A stretch of 58,695 nt of DNA, taken from the NCBI GenBank assembly GCA_017430325.1, contig JAFRNE010000034.1, positions 1-58,695 of the forward strand, given 5' to 3'. Under the pieces are notes generated by a model that saw nothing but the letters and a program-made list of their open reading frames with translations, did not search any database and was not told the origin of the DNA. This document shows, in pieces, positions 1 to 7,921 of the stretch (the first letter of the stretch is position 1; every line of letters starts with the position of its first letter). The translations under genes were made by a program, and so were the position numbers. Source of the stretch: Eubacterium sp. (GTDB lineage Bacteria > Bacillota > Clostridia > Lachnospirales > Lachnospiraceae).

Positions 1-22
1 AATTTCTCACTTATGAGAAATT
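1..22 (-). terminator. Hairpin at the 3' end of the GGDEF gene
   Basis: The sequence AATTTCTCA-CTTA-TGAGAAATT is a perfect 9-bp inverted repeat with a 4-base loop. It overlaps the stop codon (7-9, minus strand). The T-run expected of a rho-independent terminator would lie left of position 1, so the terminator role is inferred from the stem and its place. Confidence 0.5.
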
Positions 23-1143
23 CCCCCTACTCGATTTTCTTTAACTATCTTTTTATGCTCATACATTCTTTCATCAGAGATCCTGTAAACCTCTTCGACG
101 ATATCTATCTCATCTTTATCCGCAGCATATACGTCATCTTCTGCTTTTGCAGGATCTGCCAGCATTTCGTCATCACTTAGGCAGAAGCCGTAGGCATAAC
201 TTATCGGGAACGGCTTTCTGTCTTTATTTATCACATCTCTTCTGTCATCCAGGTTCTTCAAAAGCTTAAGTATCTTACCCTTATCAGCCTTCGGAGCTAT
301 GATAACGAATTCATCACCGCCCATACGTCCCGCCGTACAATCCGTATCCTCGCAGGTATCCAAAAGAAGCTTCGCAAAATCAGTCAGAAGCTTATCTCCC
401 TCCTGGTGGCCGTATTCATCATTGGTACGTTTCAGGAAATTAATATCCATACTGATGATACCGTATACATTCTTCGTATTTCTCAATTCCTCAAAAATCT
501 CCTCACAGCGAAGTCTGTTTGCTAGTCCGGTCATCATATCCACGTGAGCCAGCTTGTCCATCGCCTCCGCCTTGGCAGCCTTATAGAGACTTCTCTTCTG
601 ATTAAAGAAAAAGTCGATCAGCAGCGTGATAAGGAACAGGAAGAAAGATCCTACATAAAGTGACGAATATTCAAGATACCCCTTAAATACAAGGCTGCTC
701 GAGAAAATACATATGAGATTATAATTACACATCTCCCAGAGTCCCATGAAGAAGAAAGCGATTCCTATTATAGAGAGTCTTCGGAAGGATGATTCAAGTC
801 TCGAGAACAGAAGTCCTATCAGAACAAGCGTCAGACAGATAACAATGATTGCTATATCTATAATAAGATAAAGCTGTTATCCACGATAAAATTGTGAAGC
901 TGCACACCGTAATTCTTTATGACCGGTTCAGTGATTATTGCCTTACCGCCTCCGGAAATAACATCATACTCAAGCCTCACGTTCATTCCTGCATAGTTAT
1001 CAGGAAGATCGATATAAAGGAAAGGCTCACATGGTCGCCCCTCTTCATACTGCCAAAGGTCTGTGAGTTCAGATTTACATTTTCATAAACCTCATCATTG
1101 ATCCTTACTTCATAAAAAGTTTCTACGGTAAATATTCTATCAC
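7..1143 (-). pseudogene. Membrane GGDEF protein, frame-disrupted N-terminal half
   Basis: The intact 3' part (7-747, 246 codons) encodes membrane segments and a GGDEF domain with the motif RMGGDEFVII, as in diguanylate cyclases that make c-di-GMP. The reading continues upstream in other frames. One piece ends in ...HNFIVDNSFILL and stops at about 858-866, and the 747 frame picks up straight away with IIDIAIIVICLTLV. A second shift lies near 1061-1075, between TFYEVRINDEVYENVNL and ELTDLWQYEEGRPCEP. Together the pieces read as one continuous sensor region of at least 70 residues followed by transmembrane helices and GGDEF. Two indels within about 200 bp, plus an in-frame stop at 1151-1153, indicate a decayed gene or local sequencing error. 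The C-terminal cyclase could still be made from the ATG at 747, but no good ribosome binding site was seen there. Confidence 0.8.
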
Positions 1144-1162
1144 ATTTTAACTAATTAGGCAT

Positions 1163-1199
1163 CAAAAAACTGCCCCTTTCCAGCATAAAAGGAGCAGTT
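1163..1199 (-). terminator. Rho-independent terminator after azlD
   Basis: Read on the minus strand, an AACTGCTCCTTT arm pairs with AAAGGGGCAGTT (one mismatch) around a short loop and is followed by a run of six T. It lies 26 bp past the azlD stop and closes the operon that begins with the TtcA-like gene. Confidence 0.9.
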
Positions 1200-1224
1200 G
1201 ACCAACTCAATATATTCAGATCAC

Positions 1225-1533
1225 TCACACGAATAATTCTACCAGATATACTGTTATACATGCCGCTGCTGCAACCACAACAAGCGATCTGCATTTCAGC
1301 GAAACAAGCGCCGCAACAAGTATTCCCGACACCGCACTGATCACGCTTCTGGTCGCATAGAAGGCCGCCGGCACAGTCATAGCCGCAAGTACCGCATAAG
1401 GTATATAGTATAAGAACGATCTTACATATTTATTTGTGACTTTCCTGTTCACCAGCACAAATGGGATAACTCTTATCAGATAAGTTGTTCCCGCCATGAG
1501 CAGAAGATATATAAAAAATGTTTTCAGTTCCAT
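1225..1533 (-). CDS. azlD: AzlD-family branched-chain amino acid exporter subunit
   Basis: This 102-residue protein has about four hydrophobic segments and the AzlD-type stretch YYIPYAVLAAMTVPAAFY. AzlD proteins are small membrane partners of AzlC and together export branched-chain amino acids or their analogues. The length is typical of the family. It lies 83 bp downstream of azlC on the same strand and is followed by a strong terminator, so it is the last gene of the operon. The substrate is inferred from the family, since nothing in the sequence fixes it. No leucine-responsive element was seen in the gap between azlC and azlD. Confidence 0.9.
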   Translation of the reverse strand: MELKTFFIYLLLMAGTTYLIRVIPFVLVNRKVTNKYVRSFLYYIPYAVLAAMTVPAAFYATRSVISAVSGILVAALVSLKCRSLVVVAAAACITVYLVELFV

Positions 1534-1616
1534 TTATGTCATTCCTTTATCATATCATTCATTACTGATGCTGTTTCAGCATATTACCAGTATTGTCAAA
1601 CATTGATACCACTTTA

Positions 1617-2324
1617 TTATACATCGACCTCTTCCGGTTCAAGCTCCGGCAGCGGCTTTAGAAAAGCCATAACAAGAGCTGCCACGATCGCCGAAATACT
1701 GATGGCTATACCTATTGATACCTTGTTGACCATCGGCACATAATAGAAAATACAGCTTATGGTCATGGCGATCACCGCCGTAAGAAGCACGTTCTTATTT
1801 TTCATCTCAGGCACGACTATCGCCACGAACATTCCGTAGATGGCAAGTCCCATAGCGCTCATTATCGCTGCATTAAGGATATTTCCGAGAAGTGCTCCCG
1901 TCAGAGTACCAAGGGTCCAGCCTATGAAAGGCATTACTGAGAGACCGGCAAAGAAGGCTGTTGTTACATTGTCCTTCATACTTGCCACAGCAAATATCTC
2001 ATCAGTCATAAAGAAGCCCAGCACTGCCTTACGCGGCATAGAGAATTTCTTATCAAGTTTTTGTGAAAGTGATATCGACATAAACGAATATCTGAGATTG
2101 ATCGTCAGCTGCGAGATCAGCATCGACACATAATTCCCGCCTGACGTCATGATCCTTACACCTGCAAGCTGTCCTGCAGAGGTAAGACAAAGCATTGATA
2201 TAACTACGGCCTGCCACCAATAAAGCCCTCCGGCAACCGCAAATATTCCAAAACCGACAGATACCGACAGGTACCCAAGACCTATCGGTATTCCGGCTTT
2301 TACTCCACTGGTAAAATTATTCAT
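1617..2324 (-). CDS. azlC: AzlC-family branched-chain amino acid permease
   Basis: This 235-residue integral membrane protein begins with the AzlC-like SGVKAGIPIGLGYLSVSVGFG and has TSAGQLAGVRIM and LRYSFMSISLSQKL, both characteristic of the family. It is expected to form the main channel of the AzlCD exporter in the cytoplasmic membrane. The C-terminus is short, charged and acidic (PELEPEEVDV). Only 40 bp separate it from the zinc-ribbon gene upstream and no terminator lies between, so it is probably cotranscribed with the TtcA-like and zinc-ribbon genes. Direction of transport and specificity come from the family. Confidence 0.92.
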   Translation of the reverse strand: MNNFTSGVKAGIPIGLGYLSVSVGFGIFAVAGGLYWWQAVVISMLCLTSAGQLAGVRIMTSGGNYVSMLISQLTINLRYSFMSISLSQKLDKKFSMPRKAVLGFFMTDEIFAVASMKDNVTTAFFAGLSVMPFIGWTLGTLTGALLGNILNAAIMSAMGLAIYGMFVAIVVPEMKNKNVLLTAVIAMTISCIFYYVPMVNKVSIGIAISISAIVAALVMAFLKPLPELEPEEVDV

Positions 2325-2364
2325 TTTAAAGCATTCCTGCTTTCTTCAGATTTTTATAGTTTGA

Positions 2365-3555
2365 TCAATAATCTATAAACGGATTCACAAGTCGTCCTAA
2401 TAACTCAGGGTAAACATACCATTTTCCTTCCGTCTTATATAAGACCAGATTGTAGACATTACTGTCATGATAATTGATCACAGAATCATAATCGGTAAGG
2501 TCCAGTTTCACCGCTCCCCCTTTACCTAAAGGCATTGCATCATGCGGCCTGCCATTCTGTGCTTCATCCATTTTCTTGATGAAGTCATCATTCTCCCACC
2601 ACGATTTATCGTATCCGTATTTTTTGCCATTATAACTCCATTCAATCTTCAGCAGAACAGCCTTTACCTCTTCAACCTTCAGGTAATCCGGATCTTTACT
2701 GTCTATAAATTGTCCGTCCCCATATCTGTTCAGATTCTCTTCCATCCATTCAACCGGCGCGGTCTTGATCACCTTACCGGACTGTAATGTAACTCCATTA
2801 AACTCATCAGCATCCAGAGTATCAATGATCTCATACTTAATAACCGGATTTCCATAAACAGTTTTAAAGGAATCAATACTATTAAATGCTTCCCGCATCT
2901 GCTCCATTCCACCTTTAGCGTACGAGGCCATTCCGTAGGATTCACAAAACAGATCCATCACTTTGATATCTCTGACTTTGTCACTTGACCGTACCCACTG
3001 TGCAACAGTGAAAGCCGGCGAATTACTCAACGCAAGCGAGATCCAAGGACCATCATTATCAGGATATTTATATGTCAATCCCAGCTTTTCAATGATAAAA
3101 GAGTTTTCCGGGTAACAAGCCTTATCCAAAGCACGAAAATCCAGATTTTCAACCGCCTTGAAATAATTGTCCAATGCTGCTTTGAGCGGATCATTTTTCC
3201 CGGAAGATTTCCTGAAAATAAGAACCGCTGCAACACCAAGCGCCAGAACTAACACTATAATTCCTACGATTATACATTTCTTTTTGTTCCTGCTAACGTT
3301 CTTTTCTCTAATGTCCGCAGGCTGCACATATCCCTGTACATTATTCCCCGGCTGTACAAATCCCTGAGGATACATCTGTCCGTAACCATTCGACTGCGAT
3401 GAACCCTGCATATCATTTATATACTGAGGGTGCATCTCAGAATCATTGTCCTGCGCACCACTTTCAGCTTCCTTCACGTTACGCTTTCCACAACTGCCGC
3501 AGAATATAGCTTCATCAACCAGCTGGCTTCCACAAAAAATACAGTATTTCATCAA
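2365..3555 (-). CDS. Zinc-ribbon membrane protein with extracytoplasmic domain
   Basis: The 396-residue protein starts with a double-CxxC zinc ribbon (YCIFCGSQLVDEAIFCGSCG), followed by a low-complexity Gln/Gly/Pro linker. One transmembrane helix follows (CIIVGIIVLVLALGVAAVLIF, about residues 94-114), then about 280 residues that should lie outside the membrane. The outer part resembles the DUF4878/NTF2-like style (DNYFKAVENLDFRALDKACYPE), but I do not recognise a definite function. Its ATG overlaps the TGA of the upstream TtcA-like gene by 4 bases, so the two are translationally coupled. A second protein of the same layout is at 54372. Sensing or envelope roles are guesses. Confidence 0.85.
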   Translation of the reverse strand: MMKYCIFCGSQLVDEAIFCGSCGKRNVKEAESGAQDNDSEMHPQYINDMQGSSQSNGYGQMYPQGFVQPGNNVQGYVQPADIREKNVSRNKKKCIIVGIIVLVLALGVAAVLIFRKSSGKNDPLKAALDNYFKAVENLDFRALDKACYPENSFIIEKLGLTYKYPDNDGPWISLALSNSPAFTVAQWVRSSDKVRDIKVMDLFCESYGMASYAKGGMEQMREAFNSIDSFKTVYGNPVIKYEIIDTLDADEFNGVTLQSGKVIKTAPVEWMEENLNRYGDGQFIDSKDPDYLKVEEVKAVLLKIEWSYNGKKYGYDKSWWENDDFIKKMDEAQNGRPHDAMPLGKGGAVKLDLTDYDSVINYHDSNVYNLVLYKTEGKWYVYPELLGRLVNPFIDY

Positions 3556-4733
3556 TACCCCTCCGTAAAGAAATGCCTTACTCCATCCTTCTTATAACCC
3601 ACAACAGTATTCAGATTGACATTTTCCACACTTTTGAAAATATTACCCTCAACAAAAGGATTAACCTTCTTCATCTCGGCTATAAGTTGTTTGATCTCCT
3701 GCCTCTTTGAGTAGTGTGGATCATTTTCATTCTGATTCTTGCTTATCTCCGTAAACCTGCAGGCGCACTGCAGAAAATGCAGTTTATTATAATCACGCCA
3801 CCACTTGACGTTCTCTTCTCTGATAAGATACATTGGCCTGATCAGCTCCATCCCCGGGAAATTCGTGCTGTGAAGCTTCGGCATCATTGTCTGAACCTGC
3901 CCACCGTACAGCATTCCCATCAGTATAGTCTCGATAACATCATCATAGTGGTGTCCAAGCGCAATCTTATTGCAGCCAAGCTCCTTTGCATTGCTGTAGA
4001 GATAGCCTCTCCTCATCCTCGCACAGAGATAGCATGGCGACTTTTCTATAGAATATACACTGTCAAATATTTCCGAACCGAACACTCTGATCGGTATCCC
4101 AAGCAGTCTGGCATTTGCTTCGATAAGTTTTCTGTTCACCTCGGAATAGCCCGGATCCATAACAAGGAAGGTCAGCTCAAACGGAAACTTATCATGTCTC
4201 TTCAGCTCCTGGAAAAGCTTCGCCATCAGCATCGAATCCTTGCCTCCGGATATACAGACCGCAACATGGTCTCCCGGCTGAAGAAGCTCATAGGTATTTA
4301 TCGCCTTGGCAAATGGTGTAAAGAGCTGCTTATGGAATTTCTTCCTGATACTCTGCTCTATCCCTTCGCGACGTTCCTTCAGATCAATACTCTGCTCCTC
4401 CTGAACAACGGAATTCACAAGCCATTCATGATAGCCGCCCTCCAGGAAATACGCATCATAGCCGCGTTCTCTCATGGCCTCCGCTGCCTCCGGACTGTCA
4501 ACACCTCTCGTGCAGTAAAGCACCTGCTTCTTAGTTCTGTCGAGATGTATGCCACGAATAGTCATATCGCAGCTTTCAGTGAGCATCATATCCCGAAGTA
4601 TCTGCTCCTTCGGGATATTTACGGCTCCCGGTATCAGACCGTATTCAGCCGATTCCATCCCGCGGATATCGATCAACTGGACAGCTGTTTTATCAATTTT
4701 ATTCAGTTCTTCCAGTGTTATACTTTGTGACAT
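3552..4733 (-). CDS. Rhodanese-TtcA-like PP-loop tRNA thiolation protein
   Basis: The 393-residue protein joins two enzymes. Residues 1-110 form a rhodanese domain with the persulfide-loop cysteine in VLYCTRGVDS. From about residue 150 there is an N-type ATP pyrophosphatase with the PP-loop VCISGGKDSM, GHHYDDVIET and cysteine pairs (CYLCARM and QCACRF) like those that hold the Fe-S cluster in TtcA. TtcA makes 2-thiocytidine at position 32 of tRNA in the cytoplasm. The fused rhodanese could hand sulfur directly to the thiolase. The RNA target is inferred. The gene heads a likely operon with the zinc-ribbon and azlCD genes. A Suf system that could supply sulfur and clusters is encoded 4 kb upstream. 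Confidence 0.88.
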   Translation of the reverse strand: MSQSITLEELNKIDKTAVQLIDIRGMESAEYGLIPGAVNIPKEQILRDMMLTESCDMTIRGIHLDRTKKQVLYCTRGVDSPEAAEAMRERGYDAYFLEGGYHEWLVNSVVQEEQSIDLKERREGIEQSIRKKFHKQLFTPFAKAINTYELLQPGDHVAVCISGGKDSMLMAKLFQELKRHDKFPFELTFLVMDPGYSEVNRKLIEANARLLGIPIRVFGSEIFDSVYSIEKSPCYLCARMRRGYLYSNAKELGCNKIALGHHYDDVIETILMGMLYGGQVQTMMPKLHSTNFPGMELIRPMYLIREENVKWWRDYNKLHFLQCACRFTEISKNQNENDPHYSKRQEIKQLIAEMKKVNPFVEGNIFKSVENVNLNTVVGYKKDGVRHFFTEGY

Positions 4734-4814
4734 TTTATATATCCAGTCGTATTTTTAAATAAGGTGTCTTATCATCTTATTTTCTTATTGTCTATACATT
4801 ATAATTCCGATCAA

Positions 4815-5546
4815 CTATCCACGCATGATAGTCCTGCAGATCTCGTCACCCATATGCGCGAAATAGTAGCAGTCATCGAGTTCACGATCAACCTGAACTC
4901 TGTCACGATAATTAATAGGCGGATAATAATCAAGGAAACGTGTAAGATCCTCAAGTGCATCCAGCCTGTAGCTTCTGTTCATCTTCGGTCCTGCAGTATG
5001 AACCTTGAGACTTCTCGCATGAAGAGGACATCTATGCTCATGAGCATAAGGATGATCTGTAACGATCTTCAAATACATATTAAAGGTGTGCTCATATCTT
5101 GGAGGATTGTATGAAACCCTCTGACCATCCCTCATGATCTTCTCCTCAGTAGAAGAATATGACATATCCAGCTTCATCTCGCGAACCTGATCAAAGCTTA
5201 TTATGTCAGGATTAACCTCATAAAGATCCACATTTCTTCTAGGCAGAACAACAAATCTTCTGTTCTGCTGATCGATAAGGAAAAGTGAACTGTCCTCACC
5301 GAAAGAGATTGTCTCGTGGAAATCCTTAAGAGCCTCTCTGTTCTGCTCTCTGTAATCGATCTGCTCCCTTATCTCCTCAACCGTGCTGTGCTTTCTGTCC
5401 GTAAACCATGGTGAAAGCTTCTTAACGCACTCCTTGCAGCAGTTACCGTTCTCCAGCTTCTTGTTGCCGAGCATACCGATCTCGCCGCCGCAGATATCAC
5501 ACTGCTTCTTCTCAAACGCCCCCGCGATCTTATCAAAAAGTCCCAT
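4815..5546 (-). CDS. DUF4428-type zinc-ribbon protein
   Basis: The 243-residue soluble protein opens with MGLFDKIAGAFEKKQCDICGGEIGML and a second cysteine pair (CCKEC), the pattern of the DUF4428 zinc ribbon. The rest is polar with no transmembrane helix and includes a region with SYSSTEEKIMRDGQRVSYNPPRY. I do not know a function for the family. The start is supported by an AGGAGG-type site just upstream. It lies 22 bp downstream of the ABC transporter ATPase gene, so it may share that transcript. An 81-bp gap with a weak AATAAG/CTTATT hairpin separates it from the TtcA-like gene. Confidence 0.8.
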   Translation of the reverse strand: MGLFDKIAGAFEKKQCDICGGEIGMLGNKKLENGNCCKECVKKLSPWFTDRKHSTVEEIREQIDYREQNREALKDFHETISFGEDSSLFLIDQQNRRFVVLPRRNVDLYEVNPDIISFDQVREMKLDMSYSSTEEKIMRDGQRVSYNPPRYEHTFNMYLKIVTDHPYAHEHRCPLHARSLKVHTAGPKMNRSYRLDALEDLTRFLDYYPPINYRDRVQVDRELDDCYYFAHMGDEICRTIMRG

Positions 5547-5568
5547 AATACTTTACCTCCTATATTGA

Positions 5569-6321
5569 TTAAAATTTCTGAAGAAATTCTCTCGTTCTAT
5601 CGTTCGATGGATTGTCGATAACATCCTCAGGTTTACCTTCCTCAATGATATAACCGCCATCCATGAAGATTACTCTGTCAGATACGCTTCTTGCGAAAGC
5701 GATCTCGTGAGTTACGATGACCATCGTCATCTTCTCCTCAGCAAGCTGGCGGAGAACCTTGAGGATTCCCGCTGTGATCTCCGGATCAAGCGCCGAGGTC
5801 GGCTCATCGAAGAAAAGGATCTTCGGCTTCATTGCAAGCGCTCTTGCAATTGCGACTCTCTGCTGCTGTCCGCCCGAAAGCTGTCCCGGATAGCTATTCT
5901 TTTTATCTGAAAGGCCAACCTTCTCAAGAAGCTCGCCGGCCTCCTTTATAACCTCTTCCTTATTACGCTTCTGGATTGTTATCGGCGCATCGATAACATT
6001 CTTCAGAACCGTATAATGCGGAAACAGGTTGAAATTCTGAAATACAAGTCCAAATGTATTTTTGATCTTCTTTATCTCACTCTTATGAGCATATACGCTT
6101 CCTGCACCCTCATCCTTACATGCAAATGCACCGTCATAGGAGAGGCTTCCGCCATCCATGGTCTCAAGCAGTGTAGCACATCTTAGGAGAGTTGATTTTC
6201 CCGAGCCGGAAGGTCCGAGTATGGAAACCACCTCGCCCTCATTGACACTGAGGGAAATATTATGAAGAACATCCAGGTCGCCGAAGCTCTTCTTTATATT
6301 CTTTATCTCTAACAGACTCAT
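5569..6321 (-). CDS. Polar amino acid ABC transporter ATP-binding protein
   Basis: The 250-residue ATPase has Walker A (GPSGSGKST, near residue 36), a Q-loop (VFQNFNLFP), the ABC signature LSGGQQQRVAIARAL and Walker B ILFFDEPTSALDP followed by the switch histidine in VTHE. It is of the GlnQ/HisP type and powers import by the permease encoded 13 bp upstream. Length is normal. The transported amino acid cannot be told from the ATPase. There is no downstream regulatory domain of the kind found in methionine importers. Confidence 0.95.
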   Translation of the reverse strand: MSLLEIKNIKKSFGDLDVLHNISLSVNEGEVVSILGPSGSGKSTLLRCATLLETMDGGSLSYDGAFACKDEGAGSVYAHKSEIKKIKNTFGLVFQNFNLFPHYTVLKNVIDAPITIQKRNKEEVIKEAGELLEKVGLSDKKNSYPGQLSGGQQQRVAIARALAMKPKILFFDEPTSALDPEITAGILKVLRQLAEEKMTMVIVTHEIAFARSVSDRVIFMDGGYIIEEGKPEDVIDNPSNDRTREFLQKF

Positions 6322-6334
6322 ACGCGACCTCCTT

Positions 6335-7861
6335 CTAATAATACTTCATCTTTTTCTCTATAGCTTCCATGACCATAGCGACGATGAAGTTAAATACATA
6401 ATAGAAAATACCTGCTATGAAAAGCGGAAGGATGCTTGCCTCGCTGGCAGTTATCTGCTTTGCAAGGGTAAACATTTCCGTATAAGCAAGCGCAAATGCA
6501 AGTGATGTATCCTTTACAAGGGTGATCACCTCATTTGTTACCGGAGGTATTACTCTCTTACACATCTGTGGGAAGATGATCTTCCTGAAGGTCTGTCCCT
6601 TTGAATAGCCGAGAACATCAGCTGCCTCTCTCTGGCCAACCGGTATTCCTTCTATTCCGGCACGATATATTTCTGCGAAATATGCCGCATAATTAAGTGA
6701 GAAACCAATGATTACCGCAATGAATCTGTAACTCTGTGAGGTCTCTGCTCCGAACAGGAAATGTGGTCCGTAGAAGACAACCAGCAGCTGAAGCATAAGC
6801 GGTGTTCCTCGAAGTATTGAAATATATATCCTTGCTATCCACTGAAGCGCCTTAAACTTTGACATTCTGATGAATGTAACCAGAAGTCCCAGCGGCATAG
6901 AGAATAAAAGTGTCAGGAAAAATATAGAAAGAGTCGCAACTATACCCTTTGCAAGCTGCTTTGAGATACTTACGAACTTCTCTCCGAAAGGCTTGTCAGC
7001 CTTTGCAGTATCATCAGTCCTGTAGGCAAAATCTGTTCCCTCATCCATGAAGCAGAGGCTTTCCTCTATGTAGAAATCCTTCCAGTGAGAAGCGATCTTC
7101 TGAAGGGTTCCGTCGTTATACATCTCCTCGAGAGTTTCCTGAACCTCGTCACGGAGAGTCATATTTCCGTATTTGAAAGCAACACCGTATTTCTCTGATG
7201 AAACAGTTTCTTTCAGGATCTTGAAATTAGGATTCTGATTCAGCTGATAGTAAGCAACTCCAACATCGATACATACGGCATCAACAGAGCCGCTGTCAAG
7301 ATCAAGGAATGCGCTGACATAGTTGCCTATCTGCATAAGCTCCTTAAAGCTCCTGGCAAGAGCCAGATTCTCCTCAGTCGCATCCTCAGAGGTAAATGCA
7401 GCCAGTGCTGCCGAATCTGACTGAACAGCCACAACCTTTCCCTTAAGGTCGCTGAGGCTTTCGATATCGGAATCCTTTCTGACAACAACAACCTGAGAAT
7501 TGTCTACATAAGCTGTTGTCCAGGTATAATCCTCTTCACGGCCGTTAACCGTAAAGCCGTTCCAGATACAGTCGATGGCACCGGAATTAAGCTCCATATT
7601 CTTCTGTTCCCAGTCAATAGGCTGCTTAACAAGCTCCCAGCCCCTTCTCCTGCAGACCTCCTCTGCAAGCTCAAGGTCAAAGCCAACGTAATCACCATCT
7701 TCATCCTTATATCCATATGGCGGGAATTCAGCATCGAAGCCCACCACGAAGGTTTCTCTGTCTTCCTTCTTCTTGCCGCAGGCCGTAAACAACCCGGCTA
7801 TCATTGACATGCATAGAAGAAGCAGTATCATACGGCTTTTATTCTTATTTAACTGTTTCAT
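6335..7861 (-). CDS. Fused amino acid-binding lipoprotein and ABC permease
   Basis: The 508-residue protein joins two importer parts. Residues 1-28 are a lipoprotein signal ending in LFTAC with Cys28 as lipidation site. Residues about 38-270 form a family 3 solute-binding domain (VVGFDAEFPPYGYKDEDGDYVGFDLELAEEV is its first part). After a linker, residues about 290-508 are a HisM/GlnP-type permease with the EAA-loop pattern YRAGIEGIPVGQREAADVLG. The binding domain would sit outside, tethered both by lipid and by the membrane domain. Such fusions are known in Firmicutes. Together with the ATPase it should import a polar amino acid, perhaps cystine, glutamine or arginine. The sufSU gene lies 60 bp upstream, which fits a sulfur amino acid but does not prove it. 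Confidence 0.93.
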   Translation of the reverse strand: MKQLNKNKSRMILLLLCMSMIAGLFTACGKKKEDRETFVVGFDAEFPPYGYKDEDGDYVGFDLELAEEVCRRRGWELVKQPIDWEQKNMELNSGAIDCIWNGFTVNGREEDYTWTTAYVDNSQVVVVRKDSDIESLSDLKGKVVAVQSDSAALAAFTSEDATEENLALARSFKELMQIGNYVSAFLDLDSGSVDAVCIDVGVAYYQLNQNPNFKILKETVSSEKYGVAFKYGNMTLRDEVQETLEEMYNDGTLQKIASHWKDFYIEESLCFMDEGTDFAYRTDDTAKADKPFGEKFVSISKQLAKGIVATLSIFFLTLLFSMPLGLLVTFIRMSKFKALQWIARIYISILRGTPLMLQLLVVFYGPHFLFGAETSQSYRFIAVIIGFSLNYAAYFAEIYRAGIEGIPVGQREAADVLGYSKGQTFRKIIFPQMCKRVIPPVTNEVITLVKDTSLAFALAYTEMFTLAKQITASEASILPLFIAGIFYYVFNFIVAMVMEAIEKKMKYY

Positions 7862-7921
7862 GTCAGTTCCTCTCGATTTCTCGACTGAGCCCAGTCTTTT
7901 TTATAATACCTGTAATATTTA

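Noticed and set aside
894..1088. A plus-strand gene of 64 codons
   Set aside because: It runs opposite to the frame-broken GGDEF sensor region, which explains the sequence better. No ribosome binding site.
3714..4730. A 338-codon plus-strand gene
   Set aside because: It lies wholly opposite the TtcA-like gene, whose motifs are unmistakable. The predicted protein has no recognisable domain.
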